A stretch of DNA of 29,053 bases. Source: DATIKM01 sp035477595 (GTDB lineage Bacteria; Armatimonadota; Chthonomonadetes; Chthonomonadales; CAJBBX01). Position numbers and translations under genes: made by a program. The stretch lies in the NCBI GenBank assembly GCA_035477595.1, contig DATIKM010000162.1, positions 1 through 29,053 on the forward strand, given 5' to 3'. The notes beneath the pieces were generated by a model that was not told where the DNA came from, did no database searches, and worked only from the letters and a program-made list of their open reading frames with translations. This document shows positions 16,096-24,091 of the stretch, one piece after another. Every line of letters starts with the position of its first letter. Position 1 is the stretch's first letter.

Positions 16096-16308
16096 TCAGA
16101 TATCGGCGCGCGGGTCGCGCCGCGGCGCCCCGATCGAGGCGCAGTCGCGACAGGTCATCCCGCGGCCACTCAGCCGGCCCAGAGGCGCCAGGCAGCCGCT
16201 GCACACCAGCCGCCTGCAGAGAGTACATCGCAGAGCCCCAAGCTGCGAGGGCGTGGATCCCACAGTGCGCCGGCAGCGCTCGCAGCGCCAGTCCGTGATG
16301 CCGCTCAT
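16096..16308 (-). CDS. Small FYVE-like zinc-finger protein
   Basis: The protein has 70 residues. The frame is open further upstream, but the ATG at 16308 is preceded by AAAGGGGG with good spacing, and the conserved part starts right after it. Eight cysteines form four pairs, C9/C12, C28/C31, C36/C39 and C53/C56, spaced CX2C-X15-CX2C-X4-CX2C-X13-CX2C. This is the cross-brace pattern of FYVE fingers and similar double zinc sites, and the core CTLCRRLVCSGC resembles their central segment. The basic phosphoinositide motif (RRHHCR) is missing, so lipid binding is not implied. There is no signal peptide or membrane segment. The gene lies between the VIT/VWA and DUF1080 genes on the same strand, but its function is unknown. 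Confidence 0.7.
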   Translation of the reverse strand: MSGITDWRCERCRRTVGSTPSQLGALRCTLCRRLVCSGCLAPLGRLSGRGMTCRDCASIGAPRRDPRADI

Positions 16309-16388
16309 ACTGTAACCCCCTTTGCCCGCGCCCGTGAAGGGCGAAGTCGCGGATGCCCGGCCCGCGACAGCGGAACTGCCAGTCCATC

Positions 16389-16464
16389 GCGACGAGGCGC
16401 ACGGCGGGCCACGCCGCATCACCGGCGCGACGGGGCGCACGCCGGGCCAAGCCACATCATCGGC
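16389..16464. repeat. Imperfect 38-bp tandem duplication
   Basis: Bases 16389-16426 and 16427-16464 are two adjacent copies of a 38-base unit with about five substitutions between them. They lie in the ~200-bp gap between the DUF1080 stop and the zinc-finger gene, upstream of the latter's ribosome site. Apart from this repeat I see nothing in the gap. Confidence 0.7.
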
Positions 16465-16508
16465 CACTACGGAGGCGTCCCGAGCGGCGGTCTGCTCCTC
16501 GCGACGCG

Positions 16509-17342
16509 TCAGCGCAGAGGCCGGACCCAGATGTTGCGAAAGGCGACTGGTCTGCCGTACCCCTGGAGCCGCAAGGGGCCTTCCGTGGGTGTGTTCGGCC
16601 CGTAGGCGGCGAGCGCGCGGTGTTGTGTGGGACCGAGGAGCCGCACGCGGTCGTGGATCAGCACGCCGTTATGGCGCACGGTGATGATGGCCGGCTCGAC
16701 GACCACGCCGCCGCGCACGCGGGGCGCCCAGAAGCGGATGCGGAAGCTCTGCCACTCGCCCGGCGCGCGGCACACGTCGACCCGCGGCGGGTACTGCCCG
16801 AAGATCGCGCCCGCCTGGCCATCCGCGTACATGATATCCGGTCCATAGGAGTCGAATATCTGCACCTGGAAGAGGCCCATGAGGAACACGCCGCTGTTGG
16901 CGCGGCTTGCCGAGCGCTCTTCCTCGGGCCGCCGAGGCGGAAGGCGCCACTCGACGTTGACCTCGGCATCGCCGAAGTGCTGCCGGGACTCGAGGTCGCC
17001 GCCGCCCGCCGGGGAAACCATCAGACCTCCCTCGATGGGCCAGTGCGGCGCTCCGCCGTCCGGAGTGCGCCACGCAGCGAGGCTGGTGCCGTCGAAGAGG
17101 ACCACAGCGCCCCGAGGCGCTGGCCTCGGGGTGTCGCCGGGCACCCCGCGTTGCGGAGTGCCGGCGGGCGGGTCGGGGCGCGCCGGGTCGTGGACGCGCC
17201 ACTGGCCGCCCGGCAGGAACGGGGTGTCGGTGTAGCCCGCCCGCGCCTGGCCGGCGGCGGCCGTGCCGCCCGCGCAGGTCAGCGCGGCGAGAACGCCCAA
17301 CGCACGGAGCAGCGGCGCGGCGCGATGCGCGACAGAGTGCAT
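16509..17342 (-). CDS. Secreted DUF1080 (3-keto-disaccharide hydrolase-like) protein
   Basis: The protein has 277 residues. The frame extends further upstream, but the ATG at 17342 has GAGGAGAGG before it and begins a signal peptide (LLRALGVLAALTCAGG), so it is preferred. After a proline-rich linker (~45-77) comes the DUF1080 jelly-roll domain: VVLFDGTSLAAWR, WPIEGGLMVSP, DAEVNVEWRLPP, ANSGVFLMGLFQVQIFDSYG, GEWQSFRIRFWAPR, ITVRHNGVLIHDRV and FRNIWVRPL at the end. The domain is concanavalin-like; some members hydrolyse 3-keto-glycosides and many act in glycan use by Planctomycetes, Bacteroidetes and Armatimonadota. It is transcribed divergently from the sugar-transport operon, from which it is separated by ~160 bp. 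Activity here is inferred from the family only. Confidence 0.85.
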   Translation of the reverse strand: MHSVAHRAAPLLRALGVLAALTCAGGTAAAGQARAGYTDTPFLPGGQWRVHDPARPDPPAGTPQRGVPGDTPRPAPRGAVVLFDGTSLAAWRTPDGGAPHWPIEGGLMVSPAGGGDLESRQHFGDAEVNVEWRLPPRRPEEERSASRANSGVFLMGLFQVQIFDSYGPDIMYADGQAGAIFGQYPPRVDVCRAPGEWQSFRIRFWAPRVRGGVVVEPAIITVRHNGVLIHDRVRLLGPTQHRALAAYGPNTPTEGPLRLQGYGRPVAFRNIWVRPLR

Positions 17343-17436
17343 GGCGACCTCTCCTCTCGAGGGAGCGCGGCCTCCGGCGGCGAGCGCCCCTACGGCATCA
17401 TACACCACCTGGCGCAGAGACGCGAGGCCCCCCACC

Positions 17437-17465
17437 TTGACGCCGATGCCACGTGCTGTTACCAT
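17437..17465 (+). promoter_or_regulatory. Sigma70-like promoter of the sugar-transport operon
   Basis: TTGACG (17437-17442) and TACCAT (17460-17465) are separated by 17 bases, matching 5/6 and 4/6 of the consensus. Transcription would start near 17472, about 34 bases before the binding-protein ATG at 17506. This also argues against the in-frame ATG at 17446, which lies inside the promoter. Confidence 0.55.
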
Positions 17466-17505
17466 CACATACTTTGGCGCCGCGCGTGCGCCCTCGGGGC
17501 TCCCG

Positions 17506-18783
17506 ATGCGTGTCCTCACCCTGATCGCTATGGCCGTCGCGGTCCTCGCTGTCTTCATTGTGGGCTGTGGAGACCGGCGCCCCGCCCCCGTCACCATCCG
17601 CTTCTGGAACGGCTTCACCGGCCCGGACGGCCGCACCATGCTGCGCATCGTGCAGCGGTTCAACGCGCAGAACCCCGACGTGCGGGTGCTGATGCAGCGG
17701 ATGGACTGGTCCACGTACTACAACAAGCTCTTCGTGGCGGGCATCGGTGGGCGCGCTCCGGAAGTGTTCGTCGTCCACACCCGCGTAATGGCGCGGTTCG
17801 CAGAGGCAGGCTTCGCGCGGCCGGTGGATGACCTGCTCACCGGTGCATACCCGCTGGACGCGACGGACATCGACGCCAACGTGTGGGCGGCGGTCGCGTT
17901 CGGTGGCAAGCACTACGGCCTGCCGCTCGACGTGCACCCGCTAGGCATGTACGTCAACCGGCGCCTGCTCCGCGAGGCCGGTGTCGTGAACGAGCACGGT
18001 GAGGCGGCGCTGCCGACGGACGCTCCCTCGTTCCTTGATGCCGCCCGGCGCGCCACGATCGCCGCCGCCCCTGGCCAGCCGGCACGCTGGGGATTCGTGT
18101 TCGCGAACCCGATGACGAATGCCTACACCCTCATGCGGCAGTTCGGAGGCGAGTTCTTCACGCCGGACTACGCGCGCTCGACGATGGACCATCCGCGCAA
18201 CGTGGAGGCGCTCCGCTTCCTCGTCGACATGGTGCGCCGCGATCGGGTCGCGCCCTCGCCCGAAGGGTTCGACGCGTGGATAGGGTTTCGCCAGGGCAGG
18301 GTCGCCATGGCGTTCGAGGGCATCTACATGCTCGCAGATCTTCGGAGGCAGGCCGACCTGGACTTCGTCGGCGCTCCCGTGCCGCAGATCGGGCCGCACC
18401 GCGCCGTCTGGGCGGACTCGCACAACCTCTGCCTGCGGGAGGGGATGGACGAACGCCGGCTCAACGCAGCGTGGCGGTTCGTGCGCTACCTGTCGGACCA
18501 CAGCCTCGACTGGGCTGAGGGTGGCCAGGTGCCGGTGCGGCGCAGTCTCCGGGAGACGGACCGCTTCCGCTCTATGCCCGCACAGGCCGCCTTCGCGCGG
18601 CAGATCGCGTACGTGCGGTACCTCCCGAGCGTGCCGTTCATCTTCGAGTTCGAGACGGAGCTTGCGATCGCCGTGGACCGAGCCCTCCGTGGCTCCAGGA
18701 CGCCCGAGGAGGCCCTACGGATCGCGACCGCGAACGTGAACCGGGTCATCGCGCGGAGGCGCGCGGCGGGTAGGTCGCAATGA
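17506..18783 (+). CDS. ABC transporter sugar-binding lipoprotein (family 1)
   Basis: The protein has 425 residues. The ATG at 17506 starts a lipoprotein signal (LTLIAMAVAVLAVFIVGCG), so C21 would be lipidated. The mature part is a typical extracellular solute-binding protein of the maltose/glycerol-phosphate type: ITIRFWNGFTGPDG-like opening (VTIRFWNGFTGPD), LIAxRFNAQNPDV-type helix (MLRIVQRFNAQNPDV), YYNKLFVAGIGGRAPEV, then GRVAMAFEGIYML and, near the end, VPFIFEFETELAIAVDRAL. It delivers substrate to the two permeases encoded downstream; its stop overlaps the first permease start by four bases. The downstream GH51 gene suggests arabinose-containing oligosaccharides as ligand, but this is context only. 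The ribosome site is weak. Confidence 0.9.
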   Translation: MRVLTLIAMAVAVLAVFIVGCGDRRPAPVTIRFWNGFTGPDGRTMLRIVQRFNAQNPDVRVLMQRMDWSTYYNKLFVAGIGGRAPEVFVVHTRVMARFAEAGFARPVDDLLTGAYPLDATDIDANVWAAVAFGGKHYGLPLDVHPLGMYVNRRLLREAGVVNEHGEAALPTDAPSFLDAARRATIAAAPGQPARWGFVFANPMTNAYTLMRQFGGEFFTPDYARSTMDHPRNVEALRFLVDMVRRDRVAPSPEGFDAWIGFRQGRVAMAFEGIYMLADLRRQADLDFVGAPVPQIGPHRAVWADSHNLCLREGMDERRLNAAWRFVRYLSDHSLDWAEGGQVPVRRSLRETDRFRSMPAQAAFARQIAYVRYLPSVPFIFEFETELAIAVDRALRGSRTPEEALRIATANVNRVIARRRAAGRSQ

Positions 18784-19649
18784 GGCCTGCCGGACGGGCG
18801 GACTGGGGCGCCTACCTCTTCGCGCTCCCCTTCCTTGTGCTCTTCGCCTCGTTCGTCGCGGGCCCCGTGCTCTACGGGCTCGCGCTCAGCTTCACGCGCT
18901 GGGAGCTGCTCGCCCACGAGCCGCCCGCGCTCGTCGGGCTCGCCAACTTCCGGGAGGCGTTCGGCGACCCGTATTTCTGGAAGGCCCTGCAGGCTACCTT
19001 CCGATTCGTGGCGATGGCGACGCCCATCACCGTGGGGCTGGCGCTCGTGGTGGCCCTCGGCCTGAACGCCCTGCGCGGACGCCGGCAGTCGCTGTATCGC
19101 GCGGCCTACTTTGTGCCCACGCTCATCACCATCAGCGTGGCGGGCATCCTCTGGAGGTGGTTCTACAACAGCGAGTTCGGGCTGTTCAACGCGCTGCTCG
19201 CGCCGCTGGGCATCAAGGCGCCGTGGCTCACGGACACCGCGTGGGCCATGCCGTCGATCGCGCTGATGACGCTGTGGTGGACGCTCGGCGGCCCCGTGGT
19301 CGTGCTGCTCGCGGGGCTGCAGCAGATCCCCGCCCCGTATCTGGAGGCCGCCGCGCTGGATGGCGCCGGCCCGTGGCAGCGGCTCCGCTCCGTGACGCTG
19401 CCCCTGCTTCGCCCCGTGCTGCTCTTCGTGATGGTACTTAACGTGATCGGAGCATTTCAGGTCTTCGGCCAGGTCTACATGATCACACGCGGCGGCCCGG
19501 AGATGACCACCCGCACCGTCGTGCAGTACGTCTACGAGACGGCGTTCAACAGCTACCGGATGGGCTACGCGGCGGCGCTGAGCTGGCTCCTGTTCGCCAT
19601 CATTGCGGCGCTTTCGGTGGCGCAGTTCCGCCTCCTGAGGGAACGATGA
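18780..19649 (+). CDS. CUT1-type sugar ABC transporter permease (MalF/UgpA-like)
   Basis: This 289-residue integral membrane protein has about six hydrophobic helices, the first at ~11-33. The cytoplasmic EAA loop that contacts the ATPase is EAAALDGAGPWQRLRSVTLP (~189-208). Other family marks are the segment YRAAYFVPTLITISVAGILW and the end FQVFGQVYMITRGGP. The start ATG overlaps the stop of the binding-protein gene (ATGA), and the stop overlaps the next permease start in the same manner. No ATPase gene follows, so a shared MsmK/UgpC-type ATPase encoded elsewhere is expected. Confidence 0.93.
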   Translation: MRPAGRADWGAYLFALPFLVLFASFVAGPVLYGLALSFTRWELLAHEPPALVGLANFREAFGDPYFWKALQATFRFVAMATPITVGLALVVALGLNALRGRRQSLYRAAYFVPTLITISVAGILWRWFYNSEFGLFNALLAPLGIKAPWLTDTAWAMPSIALMTLWWTLGGPVVVLLAGLQQIPAPYLEAAALDGAGPWQRLRSVTLPLLRPVLLFVMVLNVIGAFQVFGQVYMITRGGPEMTTRTVVQYVYETAFNSYRMGYAAALSWLLFAIIAALSVAQFRLLRER

Positions 19650-20479
19650 CCGGCAGATCGAGGTGGAAGAGCATCCTCGTGGAGGCGGCCGTTGCCGCCG
19701 GCGCTCTGCTGTGCGTGGCGCCGGTCGCGCTGATCTTCATCACATCGCTGAAGCCGGACGCCGAAATCGTGCACTTCCGCTCCCTCTGGCCGGAGTCGCC
19801 GACCCTTGCGAGCTTCCGCGAGATCCTAAGCAACCCGGAGGAGATCCCGATCCTGCGGTGGTTCGGCAACAGCGTGCTGATCTCGTCCGGCGTCACGGCG
19901 CTCGTGCTGACCGTAACTTCCCTAGCTGCCTACGCGTTCGCGCGGCTCAACCCGCCCGGCAAGCGACCGGTCTTCGCCATCGTGGTGGGCGCCATGATGG
20001 TTCCGGGGCAGATCCTGCTCGTGCCCACCTACCTCATCCTGAACGAGCTGGGCTGGCTGGACACGCCGCTCGCGCTGATCGTCCCGGCGGGTGCGAGCGC
20101 CTTCGGTTTCTTCCTCCTGCACCAGTTCTTCCTGGGCATACCGAGGGACCTGGAAGAAGCCGCCGCCATCGACGGGTGCTCGCGCCTCGGCATCTTCGTC
20201 CGCGTGGTGCTGCCGCTCTCGCGCCCCGCGATGGCGACCCTGGCCATCTTCACGTTCGCCGGGTCCTGGAACGACTTCCTCGGCCCGCTCGTGTTCCTCG
20301 ACTCCGTCGACCGCTACACGCTTCCGGTGGGGCTCGCGCTGTTCCAGACGAGTTACTTCGCCGAGTACGGCCTCACGCTGGCGGCCAGCGTGCTCTGCAC
20401 GCTGCCGGTGCTGCTCGCCTTCCTGGTGTTCCAGAAGCACATAATCGAGGGCATCGCCCTCACGGGACTGAAGGACTGA
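19646..20479 (+). CDS. CUT1-type sugar ABC transporter permease (MalG/UgpE-like)
   Basis: This 277-residue protein is the second half of the permease pair. The N-terminal helix leads to FITSLKPDAEI, the usual periplasmic start of the family. TNS-like FGNSVLISSGVTALVL and AYAFARLNPPGK follow. The EAA loop is EEAAAIDGCSRLGIFVRVVL and the C-terminus ends FQKHIIEGIALTGLKD, a very typical tail. It overlaps the upstream permease gene by four bases, and the GH51 gene begins 5 bp after its stop, so transport and hydrolysis genes form one transcript. Confidence 0.93.
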   Translation: MTGRSRWKSILVEAAVAAGALLCVAPVALIFITSLKPDAEIVHFRSLWPESPTLASFREILSNPEEIPILRWFGNSVLISSGVTALVLTVTSLAAYAFARLNPPGKRPVFAIVVGAMMVPGQILLVPTYLILNELGWLDTPLALIVPAGASAFGFFLLHQFFLGIPRDLEEAAAIDGCSRLGIFVRVVLPLSRPAMATLAIFTFAGSWNDFLGPLVFLDSVDRYTLPVGLALFQTSYFAEYGLTLAASVLCTLPVLLAFLVFQKHIIEGIALTGLKD

Positions 20480-20484
20480 AAGCC

Positions 20485-21981
20485 ATGATTCAGGCCACGC
20501 TCTCGCTCGACACGCAGCACCACGCCGGACCCATCGACCCGCGCATCTTTGGCGGATTCCTCGAGCACCTGGGCCGCGCCGTCTACGAGGGGGTCTACGA
20601 CCCCGGCAACCCGCTCTCCGACGAGAACGGTTTCCGTCGCGATGTGCTCGCCGCGCTCAAACGGCTCCGTATGCCCCTTGTGCGCTACCCCGGCGGCAAC
20701 TTCGTGAGCGCCTACGACTGGAAGGATGGCATCGGGCCGCGTGACCAGCGGCCTGTGCGGCCCGACTTCGCCTGGAGGTCCATCGAGCCCAACACCTTCG
20801 GGCTCGACGAGATGGCAGCCTGGTGCCGGGAGCTTGGAACCGCTCCCATGATGGCGGTGAACCTCGGCACGCTGGGCGGCGTGGACGCCGCGGCAATCGT
20901 GGAGTACTGCAACCTCCCCGTTGGCACCGCGTGGGCCGACCGGCGGGCCGCGAACGGCCGGCGCGAGCCCCACGCCTTCAAGGTGTGGTGCCTCGGTAAC
21001 GAGATGGACGGCCCGTGGCAGGCCGGGCATGTCCCGGCCGACGTCTACGCGCAACGCGCCCAGCAGGCGGCGAAGCTGATGAGCGGCCTCGACCCGACCA
21101 TCGAACTGGTGGCGTGCGGTTCCTCCGGGCGATTCATGGCCACCTACATGGAGTGGGACCGCACTGTGCTGGAGTACTGCTGGAACGACGTGCACTACGT
21201 CTCGGCGCACCGCTACAGCGAGAACCGGCGCAACGACACTGCCTGGTTCCTCGCGGAAGGGGTCGAGATCGACCGCATCATCGCGGACTACGCGGGCCTG
21301 TTCGACTACGTCCGCGGGCTGAGGCGCGCCCAAAAGCGCGTCTTCCTTTCGTTCGACGAGTGGAACGTGTGGTACAAGGACACGGGCGGCGACGGCGGCT
21401 GGAGACGCGCGCCGCGCCTGCTGGAGGAGGTCTACAACCTCGAGGATGCGCTCGTGTGCGCGCAGTACCTCAACGCGTTCATCCGGCGCGCCGATGTGGT
21501 GAAGATCGCCTGCATCGCGCAGATCGTCAACGTCATCGCTCCCATCCTCACGCGGCGCGACGGCATCCTCATCCAGCCGATCTTCTACCCGTTCGAGTTG
21601 ATGGCAGCCCACACCGCGGGCATCTCGCTACGACCCGTGCTCACCTGCCCCACCTATCGGGCCGGCGACCGCGGCGACGTGCCGACGCTCGACGTGAGCG
21701 CGAGCCTGGCGCCCGATGGCGCGCTCGCCGTTTTCGCCGTCAACCGCACGTCGACGCAGCCGGCCACCCTTACGGTGCGGCTGGCGGACGCAGCGATAGA
21801 GCGCATCGCGGGGGTGGATGCGCTCTCGGGCGCCGACCCGAAGGCCGTCAACACGTGGGAGCGACCCGACGTGGTGCGCCCGCGCCCCGGCACGGCGAAC
21901 CTCTCCGGCGGCGGGGCGGCCGAGATCACCGTGCCGCCCCTGGGCTTCGTGGCCTTCCGGGCAGCCACCCGCAAGCGATAG
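20485..21981 (+). CDS. abfA: GH51 alpha-L-arabinofuranosidase
   Basis: This 498-residue protein without a signal peptide is the normal size for intracellular GH51 enzymes. It starts IQATLSLDTQHHAGPIDPR and then FGGFLEHLGRAVYEGVYDP, a hallmark of the family. Conserved RYPGGNFVSAYDWKDGIGP, acid/base E173 in CLGNEMDGPWQ and nucleophile E292 in FLSFDEWNVWY complete the active site. The C-terminal ~130 residues form the beta-sandwich that wraps the barrel. The enzyme releases L-arabinofuranose from arabinan, arabinoxylan or related oligosaccharides. Because it follows the permease genes by 5 bp, imported arabino-oligosaccharides are the likely substrates. An upstream frame extension overlaps the permease and is not used; the ATG at 20485 sits after GAAAG. 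Confidence 0.93.
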   Translation: MIQATLSLDTQHHAGPIDPRIFGGFLEHLGRAVYEGVYDPGNPLSDENGFRRDVLAALKRLRMPLVRYPGGNFVSAYDWKDGIGPRDQRPVRPDFAWRSIEPNTFGLDEMAAWCRELGTAPMMAVNLGTLGGVDAAAIVEYCNLPVGTAWADRRAANGRREPHAFKVWCLGNEMDGPWQAGHVPADVYAQRAQQAAKLMSGLDPTIELVACGSSGRFMATYMEWDRTVLEYCWNDVHYVSAHRYSENRRNDTAWFLAEGVEIDRIIADYAGLFDYVRGLRRAQKRVFLSFDEWNVWYKDTGGDGGWRRAPRLLEEVYNLEDALVCAQYLNAFIRRADVVKIACIAQIVNVIAPILTRRDGILIQPIFYPFELMAAHTAGISLRPVLTCPTYRAGDRGDVPTLDVSASLAPDGALAVFAVNRTSTQPATLTVRLADAAIERIAGVDALSGADPKAVNTWERPDVVRPRPGTANLSGGGAAEITVPPLGFVAFRAATRKR

Positions 21982-21991
21982 CCAGGGAGGA

Positions 21992-22102
21992 CCGCTTCGC
22001 AGGCGATGCGGAGCCTGCAGCGCGGTGCGAATGGGCGCCGTTCCGCGTCGGCGCAGCCGACCCGGGGGAGCGCGTCCGAGAGCGGCGCCGCTTCGCAGGC
22101 GA
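21992..22102. repeat. Pair of exact 15-bp direct repeats
   Basis: CCGCTTCGCAGGCGA occurs at 21992-22006 and again at 22088-22102, 96 bases apart. The copies could be remnants of a small interspersed element or chance similarity in GC-rich DNA; I see no terminal inverted repeats or coding content around them. Confidence 0.5.
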
Positions 22103-22181
22103 GCCGCGCAGGCTGACCTAGTGGTGGTACGAAGTGCGGGTTGTGTGCGACCGGCAGGTGGAGCTCTGGCTCCGGCGTTCG

Positions 22182-22221
22182 CGCGGGCCTCGCGGCTGGC
22201 CGGCCGCGAGGCCCGCGTTTT
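22182..22221 (+). terminator. Rho-independent terminator after the arabinose operon
   Basis: A perfect 15-bp stem (22182-22196 with 22203-22217) and 6-base loop are followed directly by TTTT (22218-22221) in the plus direction. It lies about 200 bases beyond the GH51 stop. The hairpin could also stop minus-strand reads from the HD-GYP gene, though no T-run exists on that side. Confidence 0.8.
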
Positions 22222-22293
22222 CGTCCGCTCCACGCCCTCTTCGATGATCCCTGCACGGTCTGCTTCCACGTCCCGCCGGGTCGGGGGCGGCGG

Positions 22294-23286
22294 CTACGCG
22301 GCCTTGCGCTGAGAAGCGAACATCCTCACGAAGCCCTCGAAGAGCGGCCGACTGAAGTGACCCATCATCCGGTCACGCATCATCGAGAGCGCCTCGAACG
22401 GTGTGAGCGGCCGCTTGTACGGCCGCCGGGCGACGAGGGCGTCGAACACGTCCGCGATGCTGCAGATCCGCGCGTACTCGTGGATGGAGTCGCCCTCGAG
22501 CCCGAGCGGGTAGCCGCCGCCTGCAGAGCGTTCGTGATGCTGCAGGGCGATGATGCGGCACTCCTCTGTGGCGGTGGCTGTCTCGCAGAGGATGTCGTAG
22601 CTGTGCTCCGGGTGCGTCCGCATGATGGCCAGCTCGTTATTGTCGAGGCGCCCTGGCTTCCTGATGATCTCGGTGGGGACGCGCGTCTTGCCCAGGTCGT
22701 GCAGAAAGAACGCGGCGCCCAGCTCCCTCAGGTTGTGGCCGCTCCCGCCCTCGTAGACCTGACTGGCGAGTGAGACCCCATACAGCCCCACGCTCACACT
22801 GTGCGCGTAGGTCTGGAAGTCATGGGCGGACACCGAGAGCAGGCTGAATGCCGTCGCGCGGTCCGCGACGATCAGGTCGGCGATGGCGCCGATCGCCTTC
22901 TTCGCCGCGCCGATGCTGGGCGCCGTCGGCTCTTCGAGCACGGACTTCATCAGCACACGCGAGTGCTGGCGGATGGCATGCGCCTTGCGTGCCGGCGGGA
23001 GCTTCGTGTCGTGGACCACGTCGTGGAGCCTTTCGGCGCAGCATTCCGCCTCGGCGGAGGCGTCCGCGGGCGCCGGGCTGGCCGACGCGGGCTGCCCATC
23101 GGCCGGCATCTCGCACCGGTCGGGGTCCACGAGCACATCGCCATCGATGCAGTCGCGCACCCGCTGCAGGAGGTCCTCGCTGGAGATGAGGAACTGGTTC
23201 CGCGCGAACGGGTGCTCCCACCACTTCAGCGGGAGGATGACGTACATGCCGACGCGCAGGTGGCGCGTATGGCAGCGCTGGTGCAT
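22294..23286 (-). CDS. HD-GYP domain protein (probable c-di-GMP phosphodiesterase)
   Basis: The protein has 330 residues. The frame extends 59 codons further upstream, but the ATG at 23286 begins the standard DUF3391-like N-terminus (TRHLRVGMYVILPL) and is preferred. A low-complexity Ser/Ala/Pro linker lies at ~63-80. The HD-GYP domain spans ~150-325: H196-D197 and K200 in FLHDLGK, H225 in THPEHSYDIL, H250-H251-E252 in QHHERSAGGGYP, and D279 in SIADVFDALVARRPYK. The family hydrolyses c-di-GMP and controls motility and biofilm switching. Residue A255 stands where the signature HHExxDGxGYP has Asp or Asn; all visible metal ligands are kept. A 145-bp gap separates it from the yjfB-like gene upstream, so it may be co-transcribed or independently expressed. 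Confidence 0.9.
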   Translation of the reverse strand: MHQRCHTRHLRVGMYVILPLKWWEHPFARNQFLISSEDLLQRVRDCIDGDVLVDPDRCEMPADGQPASASPAPADASAEAECCAERLHDVVHDTKLPPARKAHAIRQHSRVLMKSVLEEPTAPSIGAAKKAIGAIADLIVADRATAFSLLSVSAHDFQTYAHSVSVGLYGVSLASQVYEGGSGHNLRELGAAFFLHDLGKTRVPTEIIRKPGRLDNNELAIMRTHPEHSYDILCETATATEECRIIALQHHERSAGGGYPLGLEGDSIHEYARICSIADVFDALVARRPYKRPLTPFEALSMMRDRMMGHFSRPLFEGFVRMFASQRKAA

Positions 23287-23431
23287 CGTGCGTTCGCCTT
23301 CGGGCGCACGGCTCCCCCCACCTGTGTGAGGGGCGTCCTTGGGCGTCCCTGCCTGTCTCGTTCCACACGTAGGCGCGATGCGGGACGGATTCGTGCGACA
23401 GCGTGCGGCGCTTCGTTTCGCCTGCAGCGGG

Positions 23432-23608
23432 CTAGGCGCGGATGTCCAGCATGGCCGGGGCATCAGGAATGAGCGCCGCCACCTGCTGACGCTGCGACTC
23501 CAGCGTCTTTCTCAGCAGGATGGCGGCGACCTCGGTGTTCCTCTCGGCGGCGCGTAGCAGCGACGCCTCCAGCGCCTTCATCGCCGGTGCCGCGGAGACC
23601 GATGGCAT
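23432..23608 (-). CDS. Small YjfB-like putative motility protein
   Basis: The protein has 58 residues. The ATG at 23608 has AGGAGAGG at ideal distance, and its stop is clear at 23432. The sequence is mostly one amphipathic helix pair (KALEASLLRAAERNTEVAAI, then LRKTLESQRQQVAALI) and ends PAMLDIRA. This small size, helix content and (N/L)DIR-type tail match the YjfB family, a small protein frequently encoded beside flagellar and chemotaxis genes; its molecular function is not known. It lies 5 bp after cheX, so the genes are co-translated. Assignment rests on overall pattern rather than a catalytic motif. Confidence 0.65.
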   Translation of the reverse strand: MPSVSAAPAMKALEASLLRAAERNTEVAAILLRKTLESQRQQVAALIPDAPAMLDIRA

Positions 23609-23613
23609 GGCGG

Positions 23614-24084
23614 TCACCTCTCCTGAAGCGATACGGTGAGTTCCAGCAGCCCCTGGTCGAGCGTCATTGGGATGATCAGTGCGGGGATGTTCAGCGTGCT
23701 GATCTTCACGTTGGACCCGCGGACGATGGTGGGCGGCGTTATGTCGCAGACGTAGCCTGCCTCGGCAAGGAGCGCCATCGCGTTGCCGGTGATCATGTTC
23801 CCCAGCTCCGCAATCGCGCTGGCGGCGAGCTGGTCGAACGTACGGATGGGCTGCCCGATCATCACGGATGCGATGCGGTCCGCGGTAATAAGGCTCATGC
23901 CATAGATGACCTGACCCTGGATTCTGCCGGCGACGCCAGTGATAACGTTGCACTGCTGCGACGTGAACACGCTGGGCCGCATGCCCAGCTCGCCCTTCGT
24001 GGGCATCTTGCCCAGCACCGCCTCCAGGACGCCGAACGACGCGCGCAGGAACGGGTTGATGTACTCGACACGTATGGTCATCAT
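23614..24084 (-). CDS. cheX: CheX-type CheY-P phosphatase
   Basis: The protein has 156 residues, normal for CheX. Two adjacent ATG codons (24084 and 24081) follow AGGGA; either can be the start. The single active-site helix reads SAIAELGNMITGNA, fitting the (D/S)-x3-E-x2-N motif with S89, E93 and N96, followed ~21 residues later by P117 in CDITPPT. This is the CheC/CheX/FliY phosphatase signature; CheX proteins have one such site and usually act as dimers. The protein dephosphorylates CheY-P to end the signal. The gene lies 7 bp after cheY, so enzyme and substrate are made together. A longer frame start at 24099 gives only five extra residues. Confidence 0.85.
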   Translation of the reverse strand: MMTIRVEYINPFLRASFGVLEAVLGKMPTKGELGMRPSVFTSQQCNVITGVAGRIQGQVIYGMSLITADRIASVMIGQPIRTFDQLAASAIAELGNMITGNAMALLAEAGYVCDITPPTIVRGSNVKISTLNIPALIIPMTLDQGLLELTVSLQER

Positions 24085-24091
24085 ACGTTCC

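Larger units (their letters stand above)
21982..22293. other. 312-bp gap without a gene, holding direct repeats and a terminator
   Basis: The interval separates the GH51 gene from the convergent HD-GYP gene. I see no convincing coding region. It holds two exact copies of a 15-base repeat near its left end and a strong hairpin with T-run at 22182-22221, each listed separately. The remaining bases show no recognisable signal. Confidence 0.7.

Noticed and set aside
16353..17831. 492-codon open frame on the plus strand
   Set aside because: It crosses the DUF1080 gene antisense and enters the binding-protein gene out of frame; the composition is typical of a shadow.
19663..20484. Long N-terminal extension of the GH51 frame
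   Set aside because: It is the out-of-frame reading of the permease gene. The GH51 family N-terminus begins at 20485.
22141..22773. Open frame on the plus strand opposite the HD-GYP gene
   Set aside because: Antisense to the HD-GYP catalytic region and overlaps the terminator; no motif.
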